Origin: Chryseobacterium kimseyorum
GTDB taxonomy: Bacteria > Bacteroidota > Bacteroidia > Flavobacteriales > Weeksellaceae
DNA length: 64,000 nucleotides
Assembly: GCF_025971945.1 (NCBI RefSeq)
Contig: NZ_JAPDHW010000002.1
Coordinates: 1 to 64,000 of the forward strand
Reading direction: 5' to 3'
Shown here: piece by piece, positions 63,971 through 64,000 of the stretch
Layout of the letters: each line of letters opens with the position of its first letter
How positions within the stretch are numbered: the first letter of the stretch is position 1
Notes under the pieces: generated by a model
Seen by the model: only the letters and a program-made list of their open reading frames with translations
Database searches by the model: none
Told to the model about the DNA's origin: nothing
Position numbers and translations under genes: made by a program

Positions 63971-64000
63971 TTTATTTTTTATAAATGATTATCTTTTATT

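Overview
The window reads as chromosome from a low-GC member of the Bacteroidota, class Flavobacteriia, most likely the Chryseobacterium/Weeksellaceae group. Reasons: several promoters fit the Bacteroidota pattern TTG, about 19 bases, TAnnTTTG; start codons mostly lack Shine-Dalgarno sequences; and the families are typical of the phylum (GLPGLI proteins, OMP beta-barrel receptor, SG-type lipoproteins, CtlX, 451-residue TrhO, ferritin-like pairs). No rRNA or tRNA gene was recognised, but three tandem leftward promoters at the extreme left end look like the control region of a strongly expressed RNA operon just outside the window.

Layout. 1-1.1 kb: tandem promoters, a C-poor tract and a 51-bp repeat array. 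1.1-14.6 kb: M48 protease, two ferritin-like proteins, recJ, nadD, small exported or membrane proteins, a large lipoprotein, an outer-membrane beta-barrel protein, an alpha/beta-hydrolase lipoprotein and a GH43-type glycosidase. 14.6-15.8 kb: a REP-associated tyrosine transposase (RAYT) bracketed by inverted REP palindromes. 15.8-21 kb: two amidinotransferase-fold enzymes (one CtlX), citrate synthase and enolase. 21.2-25.8 kb: a two-component system (response regulator, lipoprotein, polytopic membrane protein, histidine kinase) next to a two-gene operon of unknown function; the two promoters share a dyad operator and identical promoter geometry, so they look like one small regulon.

26.4-40.5 kb: the S10-spc-alpha ribosomal protein cluster on the minus strand (rplC to rplQ, with secY, infA, rpmJ, rpoA). 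It has a terminator and a new promoter between rpsN and rpsH. 40.7-47.4 kb: a block of unrelated genes (three exported proteins, a low-affinity iron permease-like protein, two GLPGLI proteins) separates rplC from rpsJ. 47.5-50.9 kb: the str operon rpsL-rpsG-fusA-rpsJ with its own promoter and terminator.

50.9-64 kb: a polytopic membrane protein, Dps, pncB, small envelope proteins, rmuC, a TrmH/SpoU methyltransferase, a possible HTH-like/transmembrane protein paired with a lipoprotein, 5-formyltetrahydrofolate cyclo-ligase, trhO carrying an extra C-terminal beta-barrel domain, and a DegP/HtrA protease whose promoter region contains a perfect 11-bp tandem repeat. Functional links: nadD and pncB both serve NAD synthesis; gltA and eno serve central carbon metabolism; M48 and HtrA proteases serve envelope quality control. 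I find no CRISPR array, prophage or classical insertion sequence.
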